Shown: piece after piece, positions 33,632 to 46,970 of the stretch
Numbering within the stretch: position 1 is the stretch's first letter
Layout of the letters: each line of letters begins with the position of its first letter
Assembly: GCA_016758905.1 (NCBI GenBank)
Contig: JAEPQZ010000002.1
Location: 1,488,001-1,552,000 of the forward strand
Source: Umbelopsis isabellina
Taxonomy: Eukaryota > Mucoromycota > Umbelopsidomycetes > Umbelopsidales > Umbelopsidaceae
Direction of reading: 5' to 3'
DNA: 64,000 nt
Position numbers and translations under genes: made by a program
Notes under the pieces: model-generated
What the model was told of the DNA's origin: nothing
What the model saw: the letters and a program-made list of their open reading frames with translations, nothing else
Databases searched by the model: none

Positions 33632-34950
33632 ATGGCTATCATTGACACAACACCTGTAGATCCCACTGCTCCCCCGAAGAAGAAGGCCGTCTCATACACA
33701 AACTTGGCGTTAGGTGCCGGTAAGTACTTCTTTTTTTGACTATTAGCGACGTGTTGGCAAACCGGTTGTCTGCCATGGCCACGATGACTGTGGTAGATAT
33801 TGGCAATGAACAAAATAAGACAATAGACTAAAAGTAATTTACTTGTTATCTAACAGGACTCAACATGTTTGAGGTGTCAACTCTTGGTCAACCTTTCGAG
33901 GTCCTTAAAACACAGCTCGCCGCTAACCGCGGTCAAAGTATGGCAGCTGCTCTCCGCTCTATCTATTCTCGTGGAGGAGTTCTTGGTTTCTACCAAGGAT
34001 TGATTCCATGGGCATGGATTGAGGCTTCAACCAAAGGTGCAGTCTTGCTTTTCACTGCTTCTGAGTGCGAGTACAGAGCAAAGGCCGCTGGCGCTTCACC
34101 TTTCTTGGTACGTAGCTGGAAAGCCTTTTAGCTTTCTTGTTGAGTTTAGTTATTTCACGTATCACATAACCGCGTGCTAACTTGCGTTATACTTTTTCCT
34201 ATCCGATAGGCTGGTATTGTCGGTGGTATGGGAGGAGGTATCGCTCAAGCTTACACAACTATGGGCTTCTGTACCTTTATGAAAACTGTAGAAGTTACTC
34301 GTCATAAATCTGCTGGTAATGTCTCAACGTGGGCAGTCGCCAACGATATTTTCAAGAGAGAAGGTATTGCTGGAATTAACAAGGGTAAGCAAAAATTCGG
34401 GTGGTTTTTACACACGAGCCCCCTAAGGTGTCTTATCACATGTATATCATCATCTAATCTGCAATTAAAATCTTATAGGCGTCAATGCCGTCGCTTTACG
34501 TCAATGCACTAACTGGGCTTCTCGCTTCGGTTTGTCACGATATGCCCAAGAATCCATTATCAAATACCGTTATGGTAGCGATCCTGATGCTCACAAGCGT
34601 GCAACTGTTATGGACAGAGCTTTGGCTTCCATCATTGGTGGTGGTTTGTCATGTTGGAACCAGCCTATCGAAGTTATTCGAGTCGAGATGCAGAGTCAGG
34701 TGAAGTCAGAAGGTAGACCCACCAAGATGACAATTAGCACCGCTGCCAAGTGGATATATCAAAACAACGGTATGACTGGATTTTACCGTGGTGTGGTTCC
34801 ACGTATTGGTCTTGGGTAAGTTTGTAGTAGAAATTTTCGGGGGTTGAAAACTGCAGTTTAAACTCATTGATTGCTTCAAACAGTATCTGGCAAACGTTGG
34901 TTATGGTCACTGCTGGTGATTACTTCAGAGCCAAGTACAAGACCGGCTAA
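33632..34950 (+). CDS. YHM2: Mitochondrial citrate/oxoglutarate carrier
   Basis: Inner-membrane exchanger of citrate for 2-oxoglutarate that helps supply cytosolic NADPH; first described in yeast as an mtDNA-maintenance protein. Five exons (33632-33719, 33857-34107, 34210-34384, 34479-34815, 34884-34950) give 305 aa; all phases close. The sequence tracks yeast Yhm2 closely: [89 protein letters not shown] and [15 protein letters not shown]. The Pro-x-(D/E)-x-x-(K/R) carrier signatures appear as QPFEVLK and QPIEVIR, with a degenerate middle repeat as is usual in Yhm2. Assignment to this subfamily is secure. Confidence 0.95.
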
Positions 34951-35262
34951 AGAAGCTCGACAACATTGTTTAGATTCACTACAAGAATTTTTTTGCTACA
35001 CTTTAAAAACTATCATGATAACTTTGTTCACTTGTATGCTATGATCACTGGGAAGCGATGGATACTACTCTCGCATTCATTCTTGTCACTTGTTATTTGT
35101 ATCTAGCTTCGTAAGCGTCTACACTTTGATAAGGTTCCTACCAACCAAAAAATATATCCCTTTAATAACGCGAATCACCATTGAGAACTGACGTGCTGAA
35201 GAATCAAATAGTCAATACGAAAGGTTTGAAAGAAATCAGTCTATTGGGGGGTGGTAAACATT
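34951..35262. other. Intergenic region between convergent genes
   Basis: 312 bp between the YHM2 stop and the recyclin-1 stop. It would hold both 3' ends. Nothing else seen. Confidence 0.45.
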
Positions 35263-38200
35263 CTACATTATATTACAATCGGTCATGTCTTTTTGAACCG
35301 TTTTTTTGATATTTGGCCAATCGCTGCGACAGGCTGCAAATTCAAACAGATCCTCTATTCTCAACATTCCATGATATCGCTCCAAATCGTGAATGACATC
35401 TTTGATGTCACTTGGATTGGAAATAATGTAAATATTGGCAAGGGCTTTCAAAGCGGCAAAGTATGGAGTAACCGTGCGTTGCCTCAAAGAGACAATGTAG
35501 TTATCATAAGCATTTAGGTCGCTAATGATTTGGAAACCTCCTTGTTCATTAATAGTTTGTCGTTTGATATGCTTGCACAAAAGTCTATTTAAAGTTGAGT
35601 ATGTTAACAATTGGTCATCAACAAAAGGGAAGCGAAAACTATGCAAGACAAGTACTCATAGAATCTTCTGCCCACTTCTTGATAAAAGATGTTCATTGTC
35701 TCCTTTTCAACAGAGCCTCTCAGCATCTCGGTATGTGTTCTTAAACATTCAATAGCATCTCTGCAAGCCTGATATATGGAACGACGATATTAAGCCTTCT
35801 GTCATACAGCTTGGGCACTTTCATGAGAATTTCTTACCTTCGATGGCTTTAAATCAGCCAATGAGTCTGGACTCGGATGAAAATCCACACCTTTCTGCTC
35901 AGTGACCAGAATATACTCAACTTGAGCAATTAGAACCTGAATACGAAGCCAAACGTGAGTTGATGCTATACAGAGTTGTGCTTTGTCAATAATTTTCACG
36001 TACCTGAATTCCCTGATCCATGCCTTGAGCGACACAATCGTCCAATAGCCTTTCGAATGTTTTCTTTTCCTTGTTTACTTCGTTGAGAAAGTCATGTCTA
36101 TCTACGACCTTCAGCTATTGCAGACGGTTCTTTGTTAGCACATGCATCTAATGTGTTTCAGCTTCGAATTGTAGGCATACCATTTCCTCTTTCCAATACA
36201 CTTCTATCATCTGTTGAATCAAGTCTGCAATATGTACGAGTTCAAAGAACTCAGTCAGAGGAGCCACGTTATTTTGATCAGCAGATTCTACATCTTCCTG
36301 TGGGGTATATTTAGCTAAATGAAGAGTAGCTCTAGACAAAGAAATGTTTCAGTAATTTTGCTATTATACAGTATATATCTTATTTCAACTGACCTGTCAA
36401 ATCCAGTTTTGATATGTTTTGGCCCCAGCTTTTTCAAAAGAGTCGTAAAGACATGCTCAGCACACTTTTGTCTATTACACAACATGATTAGTAGCCAGGA
36501 TTTTGGCCAAATTGATCACATAAATCATATATCTTACACGTCTGTTCGAAGTCTTCCGGGAAACCCAACTTTCACAAATCGCTGTACTCTATGTTCTGCG
36601 TCTTTGTTGATGTGTATCAATTGCAGACACAGCTCTAGACTCAGCAGATGCTGCAAAGCATCAAGTTCTTGCATAGCATTGTTAAGTTCGTTCTCAGATT
36701 TTACCGATGAGACGCTATTTGGTCTTGAACCGGTCTGTGATGATGAAAGTTGTCTACCGTTTTCTGCCGACTTTTTGTCAGTGTCTTCCACGACGACCGA
36801 GGCTGGTGGTGCTGATAGACGATTCTTGTCTTTTTCCTCATCCTGTCCTATCTCAGGCGTAGATGGTCCAGCAGTTGGTGTGTTGGCTGCAGAAGTATCT
36901 ACTGAAATGTCTGGTGAGGGCACAACTTTGGTTTGAAATGGTGAGCTAATTGTTGTGGCGGCAGACGAGACTAGCTCAACTGGCACAGACACTATTTTTT
37001 TAAAAGCTGATAGATACTTCCTAATGATGAGACAGGGAAGCTGTTAGAGTACAGTCAACAAGATTCAAAGATAAGGTTGACACGTTACCGTTTGAAACTC
37101 TCTCTTGTTTGATTAGATATAGTATTAGCGGTATTAACATGTCCTCCAGAAGCAGTAGCTTTCTATACCAGTTATTGTGAGTTAATAAAAAATTATGAAT
37201 GTACGTAGAATCAGTATACATACCCATTGGTTGATGTGCTTTTCGCAAGCCTGTGATATGTACTCTTGCTCATCATGTAGATAGTCATCCATCAAGGGGA
37301 GAAACAGCTTGAAGAGGATATTCATCGTTCTCTCTTTCTCCAGGTAAGATGGTTGCTTGTCATCCGTCAAAATTTCCACGAAACCCAAGCATGAATCCAA
37401 ACAACTAGCCACAATTTTGAGGTAAAGTTGAAGATCTATACTTCGAGCCTTTTCTAACACTGTTTCCAAGTATTCAGCAATCTTAGGAGTCTTGGTTAGA
37501 TGATTGTACATAAGATAATCCACAAGCCGTATGACTTACAACATCCTCGAACACGCGGTCGGCGAAAATATAATATACATCTGCTTTTGGAGGAAAAACT
37601 TCATGTATCAAATTAGATTGCACTTTAAGTTCATCTCCAATTGCCTCCATGAAGTCTTTGAAGGGTTGGAAATTTGGTGGAGTGGATCTATTGACGTATT
37701 AGTATGAATTATTTTCAACCATATGAAAAATTCTCCTGCTGAGTTGAGTACCTGAAATTGGCGTCGGGAGTAAATGGATTATCGTAGAACATGGAATGTT
37801 TCTGTATAAAGGTTTGGATGCAGCTTTGACCACCATTGAGCTCCACCAGTGCATGAGCATATTGCTAATAATTTTAGTATGCCAAGATATGTCAATACAA
37901 TGCCACTAAAGAGATTATCATGACACCTGCTCAATACTTGCCTGCATTCTATCTACGTCTTGCGTATCATATGCGAGCTCAAATTCATGCAAACATGCAC
38001 TCTCAAAATAGCGACATATTTTCTCAGTCTCAGAGTTTAGCTACACAACACAAATGATGAGTTACCAATACACCATAATTGGACTACCTTGAGATTAAAA
38101 ATTTACCTGAGCGTAATCATCCACCGCTTTGCACTTGCCTAGCCCCACTAACTTGTTAAGTATTTTGCCACACTCCTCCGGTTCCGAACCATATTCGGAT

Positions 38201-38781
38201 AGTACCATTGACTCCCCAGTCGTATTGCGAAGGCTAACATAAAAAGGATAAAGACGGGTATAAAATTGGCTGAATATCTCTCTCGCCTTGCCGGTAGAGC
38301 GAGCACGCGATCTGGCTGTAAACGGATCTAATTTCAATCCCGGTATGAGCTCATTGAGCGGTTTGTTATTGATATATAGACTGGAGCCGGAACCCATCAA
38401 CGAAAGTGTTGCAGTGTCTGCTGCTGAGCAAATAATGGAGAAAGTTGTTTCAGCCTTTTGCCAAATATGAAAAGCAGATGTCGGGCACTATCCGCCTCCT
38501 TGGTACCCACCTTTGGCATTATCTGCTTGTGTTGTTACAGTAACTGGAGTTTCAATGCCTAAGCAGCGTAGTTTTTCATCCCATATTTCGTCATCGTAGA
38601 CTAGCACTTTGAATCTTCGGCTGCAAAGGGCCACGTTTCGGGTTGCTGCGATTGGCAAGTACTTGAAAATGTGAATGAGGATATCCGGTTGTAAGAAGCG
38701 TGCAGCGCTCAGCATTTGCGGAGCGATGGCGGGGATTGAGCATGCAGCCGACTCATCTGACAGAAAGGACACGTCAGCCAT
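35263..38781 (-). CDS. RCY1: Recyclin-1-like F-box/Sec10 exocyst protein
   Basis: F-box protein of endosome-to-Golgi/plasma-membrane recycling; in yeast it works with Skp1 and Rab-type Ypt31. It starts on the minus strand at 38781 (ATG, MADVSFLSDES) and stops at 35263, with more than ten small introns. The F-box lies in exon 1 at about residues 28-75 (LQPDILIHIFKYLP, CSRRFKVLVYDDEIW). The rest follows the Sec10/recyclin alpha-helical fold: REIFSQFYTRLYPFY, QTFIQKHSMFYDNPF, FPPKADVYYIFADRVFEDV, LDLQ-type helices and IAEYLETVLEKARS. A Ser/Thr-rich insertion sits at about 36680-36980. The C-terminal block FQIISDLNAYDNYI...FAALKALANIYIISNPSDI matches Sec10. It lies head-to-head with the cyclin gene across 144 bp. 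Confidence 0.87.
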
Positions 38782-38925
38782 CAAAGCTTACAACTTGAGC
38801 GATGGAAACAATTTCCTTCGGAATTCTGGTTGATAATAGTAAGACACGAGGCGGGGTAGGCTGGGCTCAAAATTTTTTTGATATTCTTTGCTTTCCGCAC
38901 ATCCACTTCACCCTTTACCTACATC
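38782..38925. promoter_or_regulatory. Divergent 144-bp promoter, RCY1 and cyclin
   Basis: 144 bp separate the start codons of two outward-reading genes, so both transcripts must start here or very close by. No classical TATA box; a short AT patch is at about 38868-38884. Confidence 0.5.
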
Positions 38926-40312
38926 ATGTCCGATGCTCATTTTGATTTGGCGTCGTTTCCGGCTTCAGAAACTATAAAGATGCTAACTAAGATCTTGGTG
39001 AAGATAACGCGGACAAATGATAGACTCTGTTCAGCTTCAGACGAGGATATGAGCCGACGGCCGCACGAACAGTCGGCCATGTACACTTGCTTCCATGCCC
39101 GTTCTATACCCACCATCGATATTCACTCTTATCTGTCTCGCATTTTGAAGTATACACCATGTTCTAATGAGGTATGTACTGGTTTTTGTTTATCACAAGG
39201 TTCTAAACAATGTAATTACCAGGGGGTGATTGTTTGTCAGACGCAACAGCCTTGTCAAAGCACATTCTTTCTTTGAAACGGTCGCATTGACTGAACTTTT
39301 CCCTAGGTGTTTTTAAGCTTACTTGTTTATTTTGATCGAATGTCGCGAAACGACAGCAATCTGAGGATAGACTCTTTCAATATCCATCGACTGATAATTG
39401 CTGGCGTCACGGTGGCCAGCAAGTTTTTCTCTGATGTTTTTTTCACCAACTGTCGTTATGCAAAGGTAGATATCAGATCGATTATTGAAATGTTACTCTT
39501 CATCTGCATATCTTTCTTGGAAACTACATTCCGTGATAGACCGCATTTGCATTGACCTCGTTCTATCATGTGACGTCTGGTTTTCTTTTCCAAGCTAACC
39601 CAATTTCCTTTTGTAGGTTGGCGGCCTACCATCAGCCGAACTAAATACCCTGGAATTGGAGTTCTTACACTTGAATAACTTCAATTTGTCAGTATCCATT
39701 GAGGAGTTACAGCAGTATGGAGATCAGCTTCTGAACCATTGTCTACGAGAAGAGAAACTCAAGCGACAGGCAAAACCTGGTAGCCCTTCAATATCACATA
39801 CATCAAAGACGATATCGTCACAGCCAAGAAAAATTGAGGAGGTTCCACCTGACATTAACTCCCAACAATCATCTAACGAGACTGAAAACGGTAGTGGCGA
39901 CAAGAAGCGATTATCCAAAAGCAACACAATCTCACCAAATGAATCAGAAGGGAGCTCACGACCCCCTAATATATCCAATAATACCGATACCTCACCAAAG
40001 TGGGCTAATGGTCGTTATAACAACTCAATGAGGGTTCCATTGATGGTAGATACCAAGTCGAGCCGACTCAATTCAAATGAAAATGATAGCAGAACTCCAT
40101 ACCATAGACTGAGTGGCTCTAAATTTCAGCAGTCAACTCCAAACTTTTCATCTCCTTCCCGCAAGTTGGATGCTTTATTAGACGCTTCGTTCTCATCTAA
40201 CGAGAGAAAATTGCCCTCTGATACAGATCATTACCTGCCGACTCCACCAAATTCTGTTTCCCCACAATTTCAAGCACATCAATCGGCCATAGCAGATTCG
40301 ATCTCGAAGTGA
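38926..40312 (+). CDS. Pho80-like cyclin (PCL family)
   Basis: Cyclin partner of a Pho85-type CDK, governing phosphate or nutrient signalling. Three exons (38926-39171, 39307-39465, 39617-40312) give 365 aa. The cyclin fold occupies about residues 18-175: SIPTIDIHSYLSRILKYT (the conserved entry of Pho80 cyclins), VFLSLLVYFDRM, FNIHRLIIAGVTVASKFFSD, NCRYAKVGGLPSAELNTLELEFL and FNLSVSIEELQQYGDQL. The remaining 190 residues are Ser/Asn/Pro-rich and disordered. The order matches PREG/Pho80/Pcl7-type cyclins, but the long tail prevents naming a specific orthologue. Confidence 0.9.
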
Positions 40313-40631
40313 AGTATTTATTATAGTAATCTCTGTATCTTCATTGAACTTTCCGTTGTAGTATTCTCAATTGTTTCAATCTCACTTTTTGTTGTTAATT
40401 TGCGATACAAAATTGTACCCATAGCATATTATTATCATTTACACCTGCTTTATATGATACAACCATAGCCAACGTAATTGTTGTTCCTGTTCAAATACAT
40501 GATCGCTTATATATCTTATGTGTCTAACAATTGGTAATGCATTGACATTGGCAGTACGGGGTCGGACATTTTGGCGTTGGATAAAATATCGTTTGGCCCG
40601 ACATTTTTATGTATTTTTTGCCACATTCGGA
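40313..40631. other. Intergenic region, cyclin to WD40 gene
   Basis: 319 bp, AT-rich. An in-frame ATG at 40518 could extend the WD40 protein by 38 aa, but that segment resembles leader more than protein. Confidence 0.45.
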
Positions 40632-42722
40632 ATGGACAGACTGCTGAAGCAAAGGCAGACAACGAGTGGACCTGGAGTCAATTCCCTTGGTTCATCAATG
40701 TCCTCAGTAACACTGAATTCTAGCTCAGATCGCGACCAGCAACTGGAAAAGCTGTTGAAAGAGACGAAACAGTTGAAGCAAAAAGTTGATTCCCTCGAAA
40801 AGGAGAACATTGCTCTCAAAAAAAGCATATATGAGTTGTCGTCTCATTATGCTGCTGCGCTTTCACAAGGAGGTCCGCAATATCAGTCATTGCCTTATAT
40901 TCTGGATCCGGAGGTGTCAGCTCAGGATGTTGTTTCTAAGGGCCAGGACGTAATCAACAAAGCTGTCCACGAAGCTGGAGGAAACGTGGATGCATTTCAA
41001 AGCAGTAAGTTTTCGCAGCGCTATAATGATATTGGGTTCGTTTACTCAATTCTTATATGTACGTGATATTAGGTAGCAGCTCCAACCGGGAGAGCAAGAC
41101 ATTCGAGCTCAAATATGAACTTCAAGTAAGATTGATTACGACAGAAAGCGAACGAGGACCCAGCATGACTCTCAAATACATTCCGTACTGACACACACAA
41201 TAGGGACATACTGGAGCTGTATATACTGTGGAGTTTTCTCCACATGGAAAGCTATTAGCTTCTGGATCATTTGACAAGACGGTCCGTGTATGGGATACAT
41301 TGACTGGCCAGAAGGAGGTAGAGATGTAAACAGTCAACATGCGTCTGCTGCATGTTAAGCTTGCTAATGGTATATTTCCCTTCCAGGTATTGTGTCTGAA
41401 GTCACACTCCCTTAACATATCAGATCTATCATGGAGCATAGACTCATCCAGCTTGCTATCCGGCGGCTATGATCAAACATGTAAAACTTGGGACATTGAA
41501 ACGGGCACATTGTCAGGAAGCTGGGAGACCCAGGGTTTCGTTCAATGTGTAGGATGGGATTTTGTCAATGCCTTTGTGTTCTATTATGGTACATCCAGAA
41601 ACGTTCTAGGCATGATTGACGTTAGATCAGCCTCATCTATCAATCCTGAAAGGAATGACTTTCAATCACTTCCGATAAGCCCGGATGTTAAATTGCATAA
41701 TGACTCAATGATCAACACACTCTATGTATCTCGAGATGGAACCCATGTTATCACCGGTGATAACAGAGGTTCAGTGAAAGTCTGGGATGTCCGAGCCCGT
41801 AAGTTGTAGCTACTCCTCCCTGCTTTATAAAGGCAAATGACTAACTTTTAATCCAAAGAAAAATGTGTAAAGGAAACCGTTTATGACCACAACCGGAATC
41901 CTATCTCACACATTACGGTGGGGCGAAGATTAACTGATGCAACGCGAAGATCTCGTATGTGTTTTTCTTCTTTTGGTGACCAGTCTGAGCATCGTCCTAA
42001 TTTCTTTCAGTGAATGATTACGATGAGCCTAGATATATGGCAATTAATAGCTATGATAACAGTAAGTTTAAATTTTCCTAATTGATTTTTAACTCCTAGC
42101 AATTATTAATGCCATTTTCTAGTACTCCGAATATGTGATCGAGGGTTGGATCCACCTAAATCAGATATGAGGCTGGTGCATACGCTTAAAGGCTTCAAGA
42201 ATAAGAATTGGCCGATCAAGTCATCTTTCTATACTGGAAAAGAATGTACATTAACTGCCTTACTCACAACTTGAATGAACATGTCTAACAATAACATTTA
42301 TGATCGCAGATAACGCTTCAATACCTAGTCGACAGAACAAAGCTATTGGTGAATACAAACTACTGGGTGGTTATCAGTCTTATGAAGTGAATTAACTAAA
42401 TTTCTTTTGTAGAGGAAAAGAGTGTGTTACTGGCAACCGGTAGTTCTGATCCATATGTTTATCTCTATAATATCGGCGAGGTAAGTATCTCGTTACATGT
42501 TTGCTTCAACGTGAGCTGATATTTCGTTGCACCATAATTGATCATCAAATTGATTCATAGAATACGGCTGAATTGATGCAAAGACTTGAAGGACACACGG
42601 ATCGCGTGTATGCGGCGAATTTCCATCCAACAGAGCCAATTCTCGCAAGTTGTTCTGCTGACTATACCATCAAAGTGTGGGGTCCCGGTGCACCAAGAGG
42701 AAAGAAAAAGGGAATCATTTAG
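40632..42722 (+). CDS. WD40-repeat protein with N-terminal coiled coil
   Basis: Beta-propeller scaffold; I could not name an orthologue. Ten exons (40632-41004, 41073-41125, 41204-41317, 41387-41798, 41859-41954, 42011-42061, 42123-42245, 42310-42348, 42413-42480, 42561-42722) give 496 aa and every phase closes. Residues 36-73 are a coiled coil ([19 protein letters not shown]). WD repeats start at [20 protein letters not shown] with [10 protein letters not shown], followed by [25 protein letters not shown] and finally [20 protein letters not shown] with YTIKVWG. A variable region around 41990-42350 includes [19 protein letters not shown], suggesting one or two divergent blades. It ends RGKKKGII. 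The downstream MSH4 start is only 75 bp after the stop. Confidence 0.82.
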
Positions 42723-42797
42723 TTGTAAATTTATTTATCCAATCGTTATAAAAAATAAAAAGTTAAGCCATTCTTTCACCTTGTGATTTGAATTATT

Positions 42798-45700
42798 ATG
42801 TCTCAATCTATACGATCTGTAGCAACCTCTACTGCCCAAATCAATGCATCATACTCACGTCTTGCAACTCCAGCAAGGTATAAAAGGCATGAATGTATAC
42901 TTGCTATTGCAGAGAGCCGAGGAGTAGCTACTGAAGTCGGCTTATGCTTTATAAATATGCATGAGAATACATGCTATCTCTCTCAGGTTTATTCTCGTCC
43001 TTGACTTTGTATCACTATTTGCATTGTTATTTATCATTGTTTAAATGTTTAGATTGTTGACACTCAAAATTACGTGAAAACAATGCATTTAATACATGCA
43101 TACAATCCTACTCAAGTAATGCATACATATCAACACATGGCCGCACTCTTAAGCTAGCTGCAGTAACAAAAATTTTGTACACAGATACTATTAGCATCTA
43201 CAAACATGGAGGAAAACAAAAGTCGACTTTGTGGTTTCATAAGTGAGATGATAAAAGATCATACAAAATTTGTATCAGTATCACGACAGACCTTCAACGA
43301 TGTGACAGGTAGCTATGCGATTATGAATAACTCGAAATGTAGCTCACTACAGTTTCTCAGGCATGGAGTATATAAAGCAATACGGACTGACACAATGCAA
43401 TGCCATACTTTATGTCAACCTTACTGGAAAGTAAGCGTGGATCAAGATTTTGATGAACGAGAGTTTAACAAAGGTATTTCCACTAATATGGATTGTAGAT
43501 CATTTTGTTTGATGGCCACTGCTGCAGCTTTCAGGTATTCGGTATTTTAAGCTGCACCAACTCAGTAAAAAGACCCATCTAATTGACAGGCAATAGGTAT
43601 GCTCAAGATAGAGATCGGTTCACATACCTGGATAATTCTGTCAAATTCAAATATATAGCACCAGAAGGTATAGCTGATACAGAGTTTAGCCTGCTTATTT
43701 TATCATATCTAAACTATGCATTAGGGATAATGATGATTGGTATTGCAAAGTTTGGATCAATATGTTGACATCAATACGAAATGAGTAATTTCTGTTCAGA
43801 TGCTATCAGTGCTAGGAACCTGGAATTAGTTTGTAACCTGCTTCAAGGAGAGAGCAACCAGTCTCTATACGGTAACTGATAGTTTAAATTTGACAATCAT
43901 TGCAACTGATTTACAATATTTGATCAAGGAATTCTCAATCATACCTCAACGCAAATGGGAGGTTAGTCAGTATGTTGATCCTTTGTATCGCACTGAATAT
44001 TATATTCTTACACATCGATCATTCTTTCAGCTCGGCTATTGCGCATTAGTATCCTCCAACCATTGAAAGGTAAATTAGTGAGTATCATTAATCTTCGACG
44101 ATATGAAGCTGAATTTCAGGGAGATCTATCAACTATTGAAACCAGACTAGACGCTGTGGAAGGTAAAATAATGCTTTTACTGATTAATGCAATATCAGAG
44201 CTTAGCATGAACGAGGTTTATTTTCAATTAATATCTGTAAATTATTAAAACAAAGACTGATTACCGACCATAGGATGGCTTTCATGCCGTCAAGAAGGGT
44301 AACAAGATGTTTACAGTCACTTCTAAAATTGACTTATTGTAGCTAACAATCTTAGCATTATCATCATTTAAGGACCTGGACAAAGTCATTTCAATGGTAT
44401 AGGAGACGGTTCAGCCGATAGGTCGATTTTTGCTCCAGTTGACAAATCCTATTCAGATCATAAAAAAGCCCACGAAATACCAAGTGCAGCATATAAACAA
44501 TCAGATCAATCAGCTTCTTATATTAAAGACTTGTTTGGAATCTGTTAGACCAATTGTGAACGCACTTGGCTCGCCAAAATCTGCGCTGCTTATGGGAATC
44601 AAAGAGGTAAAGATGGCAAGCATGGTATCAGTATGGACACTACTTTTACTCGATAAACCGTCGTTTAGATTTTAGAGGACTCAATTGTCGGTGAGTGACA
44701 TGCAATCAGCAAAACAGGCGGATACATAATAAATTATCTTTCATAGATGTCTTTGAACAATATATCAAAACGTCTATGGAAGAAGATGCTGGATATCAGA
44801 AATCTGCTCTAGCAATGAGAAATCAAAGATGTTATGCTATCAAGTCTGGCATTTGTGGTATGCTTGATGTTGGTACGAGTTCAATCACATTTTACCAAAA
44901 TTATGTACCTTTTTTCTCTGACAAAAGCCGCTGCCAGCACGCCAAACCTATAAAGAAGCAGTCAACGATATTTATGAGCTGGCGGCTGCATACTGCGGTA
45001 AACATATGCTCAAATTGCTGTTTTTAATATGATTAATATGATGACATTTAAATTACAGAAGAGACATCGATGGGAATGAAAGTACGATTCAGTGAAAATG
45101 GTGGGATTTTCTTGTGTCTCCCATCCGACACATTGAAGCGTTTGTCACTTCCAAGCCAGTTTATCAATATCGTCGAGCGAAAAAAGCAAATACACTTCAC
45201 CACTATTGAGCTGGTATGTCCAAACTCATACTTTTACAGGTTTTACTCTCTGACTCTTAGATCGTTTTTACCAGCTTCAGCTTAATTATCGAGTATCTGA
45301 ATCGCTTTCTGAGATTTATCGTCATTCTGACAGGCATATGGCCCTAATGAGTATTAAGGAAATTTACTATTTGTTCATAAATGATACTTCATTCAGCTAT
45401 ATTCAATCTCTATTGAACGACATTCGCAAAAGTATACATATACTATATAATATATCTGAAGCAGTTGCGTTTTTGAATATGTGCATGGCATTTGCGCATA
45501 TGTGTACAATAGCAGACTATGGTAGGAGACATAATTAAGCCCATTAAAATATGTTCCTTGTCTCTAACACAGTATTTAGTTCGTCCTGACTTCTCTGACA
45601 CAATGGCCCTCAAATCGGCTCGTCATCCCATACGAGAACGTTTATCAAGCAACCAATTTATTGCAAATGATATTTATGCATCTGAGAGTACCAGCTTCCA

Positions 45701-46851
45701 AATTGTTACGGGACCAAATATGAGTGGAAAGTCAACCTATCTAAGGACTGTAGCTCTCTTATACGTCATGGCACAAATTGGATCATTTGTCCCAGCCGAA
45801 TATGCATGCTTCAGATTGACAGATAATCTATTTACTCGATTGCCTGTTGATGATTCAGCAGATACAGGATTGTCGTCGTTTATGGTGGAGATGACAGAAA
45901 TTTCTTACCTCTTGCAGAATGTCACTAGCAACATTCTCGTGATTATGGATGAGCTTAGAAGAGGTAAATCAAATATATTTCTCTGTTCAGAAATCCAAGT
46001 AACCAATTTTTACAGCTACCTCCACGAGCGAGGCCTTGGCCATTGCTACAGCTGTATGCGAAGAACTAATTGGTACAAAGGTACGTAGATATTGCACATA
46101 GCTGGGAGTAGCTGAATTATGTTTTTTACAATTAGGCATTTGTTTACTTTGCAACGCATTTGCATGAGCTGGTCTATACTTTAGATGCACATATCAACGT
46201 AGTCAAGCTGCAGTTACTAGTGAAAATGGTATTGAAAATTTAAACTTAGCATGGCTTATAAGTGATATATCAATTAATGATCGTAACAGGGTACTTTAGA
46301 CAGGCAAAGTGACATACAATTTCTCTACAAGGTTCATGATGGAAGCACAAATGAAATGTTTTATGGTATAAGGCGATATGGATGGCAATTGGCACATGCA
46401 TGCGCTAATATCGATATTCATTAGGATTGAAGGCCGCACAGATGGTAGGGTTGCCTGAACAAATCATTGATCGAGCATACAATATCTCAAAAACTGTAAT
46501 ATTCAACATTAAAGTCAGCACCACTGCTCGTCTTTATATGTAGATAGCTTATGAAATTGCGTTCTACTTAGCTTCATGATCAAATCTTACAACGAAAAAA
46601 TTCATCAGAACTTGGTAGAATATCTGAATATTATAAGTTGTTAACACTGGTAGGTTTAGGACAGACATCAGTGTCTGGATGTTGCTTGATTACTGCTAAT
46701 CCATTTTATTTTCTCATAGACTGTTGAACGTTTGCGACTGCTTAAGCCTGCTACTGCCGGTGATATGGACCTAAGTAACAATTTAAAGTCGGTCAAAGAT
46801 GATTACCAGAGACTGCTAAGTCAGCTATCTGACGTGCGCTATGAAGTATGA
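42798..46851 (+). CDS. MSH4: Meiotic MutS homologue MSH4
   Basis: Meiosis-specific MutS protein that with Msh5 stabilises recombination intermediates and promotes crossovers; it lacks the mismatch-binding domain. The frame is split by about twenty small introns. Recognisable blocks, in order: ILAIAESRGVATEVGLCFINMH (the usual MSH4 start), then SARNLELVCNLLQGESNQSLYG, LNHTSTQMG, RLLRISILQPL, IETRLDAVE and MCMAFAHMCTIADYVRPDFSD. The ATPase has Walker A GPNMSGKST at 45711-45737, then PAEYACFRLTDNLFTRL, SSFMVEMTEISYLL and Walker B LVIMDELRRG. FVYFATHLHEL and GLKAAQMVGLPEQIIDRA complete it. The stop is at 46849-46851. Walker B has Arg where most MutS proteins have Gly (ELGRG). I see no frame breaks, so it looks functional. 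The C-terminus is tail-to-tail with MTR4. Confidence 0.88.
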
Positions 46852-46970
46852 TACTGTGTGATCTCAAACTTCTTATAATTGAGAAAGAAAATTGCTTTTA
46901 TGATATGTATGGATGAATAGCGTGTGTAGGAAATGGAAGTTTAAGTGAGATACATAAATGAACTCGGGAA
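46852..46970. other. 119-bp gap between convergent stops
   Basis: MSH4 and MTR4 stop codons face each other 119 bp apart, so their 3' UTRs probably overlap. AATAAAGAGA near 46976 is one possible poly(A) context. Confidence 0.5.

Noticed and set aside
36319-36936. 205-codon plus-strand frame inside recyclin-1
   Set aside because: Antisense shadow of the Ser/Thr-rich insertion of the minus-strand gene.
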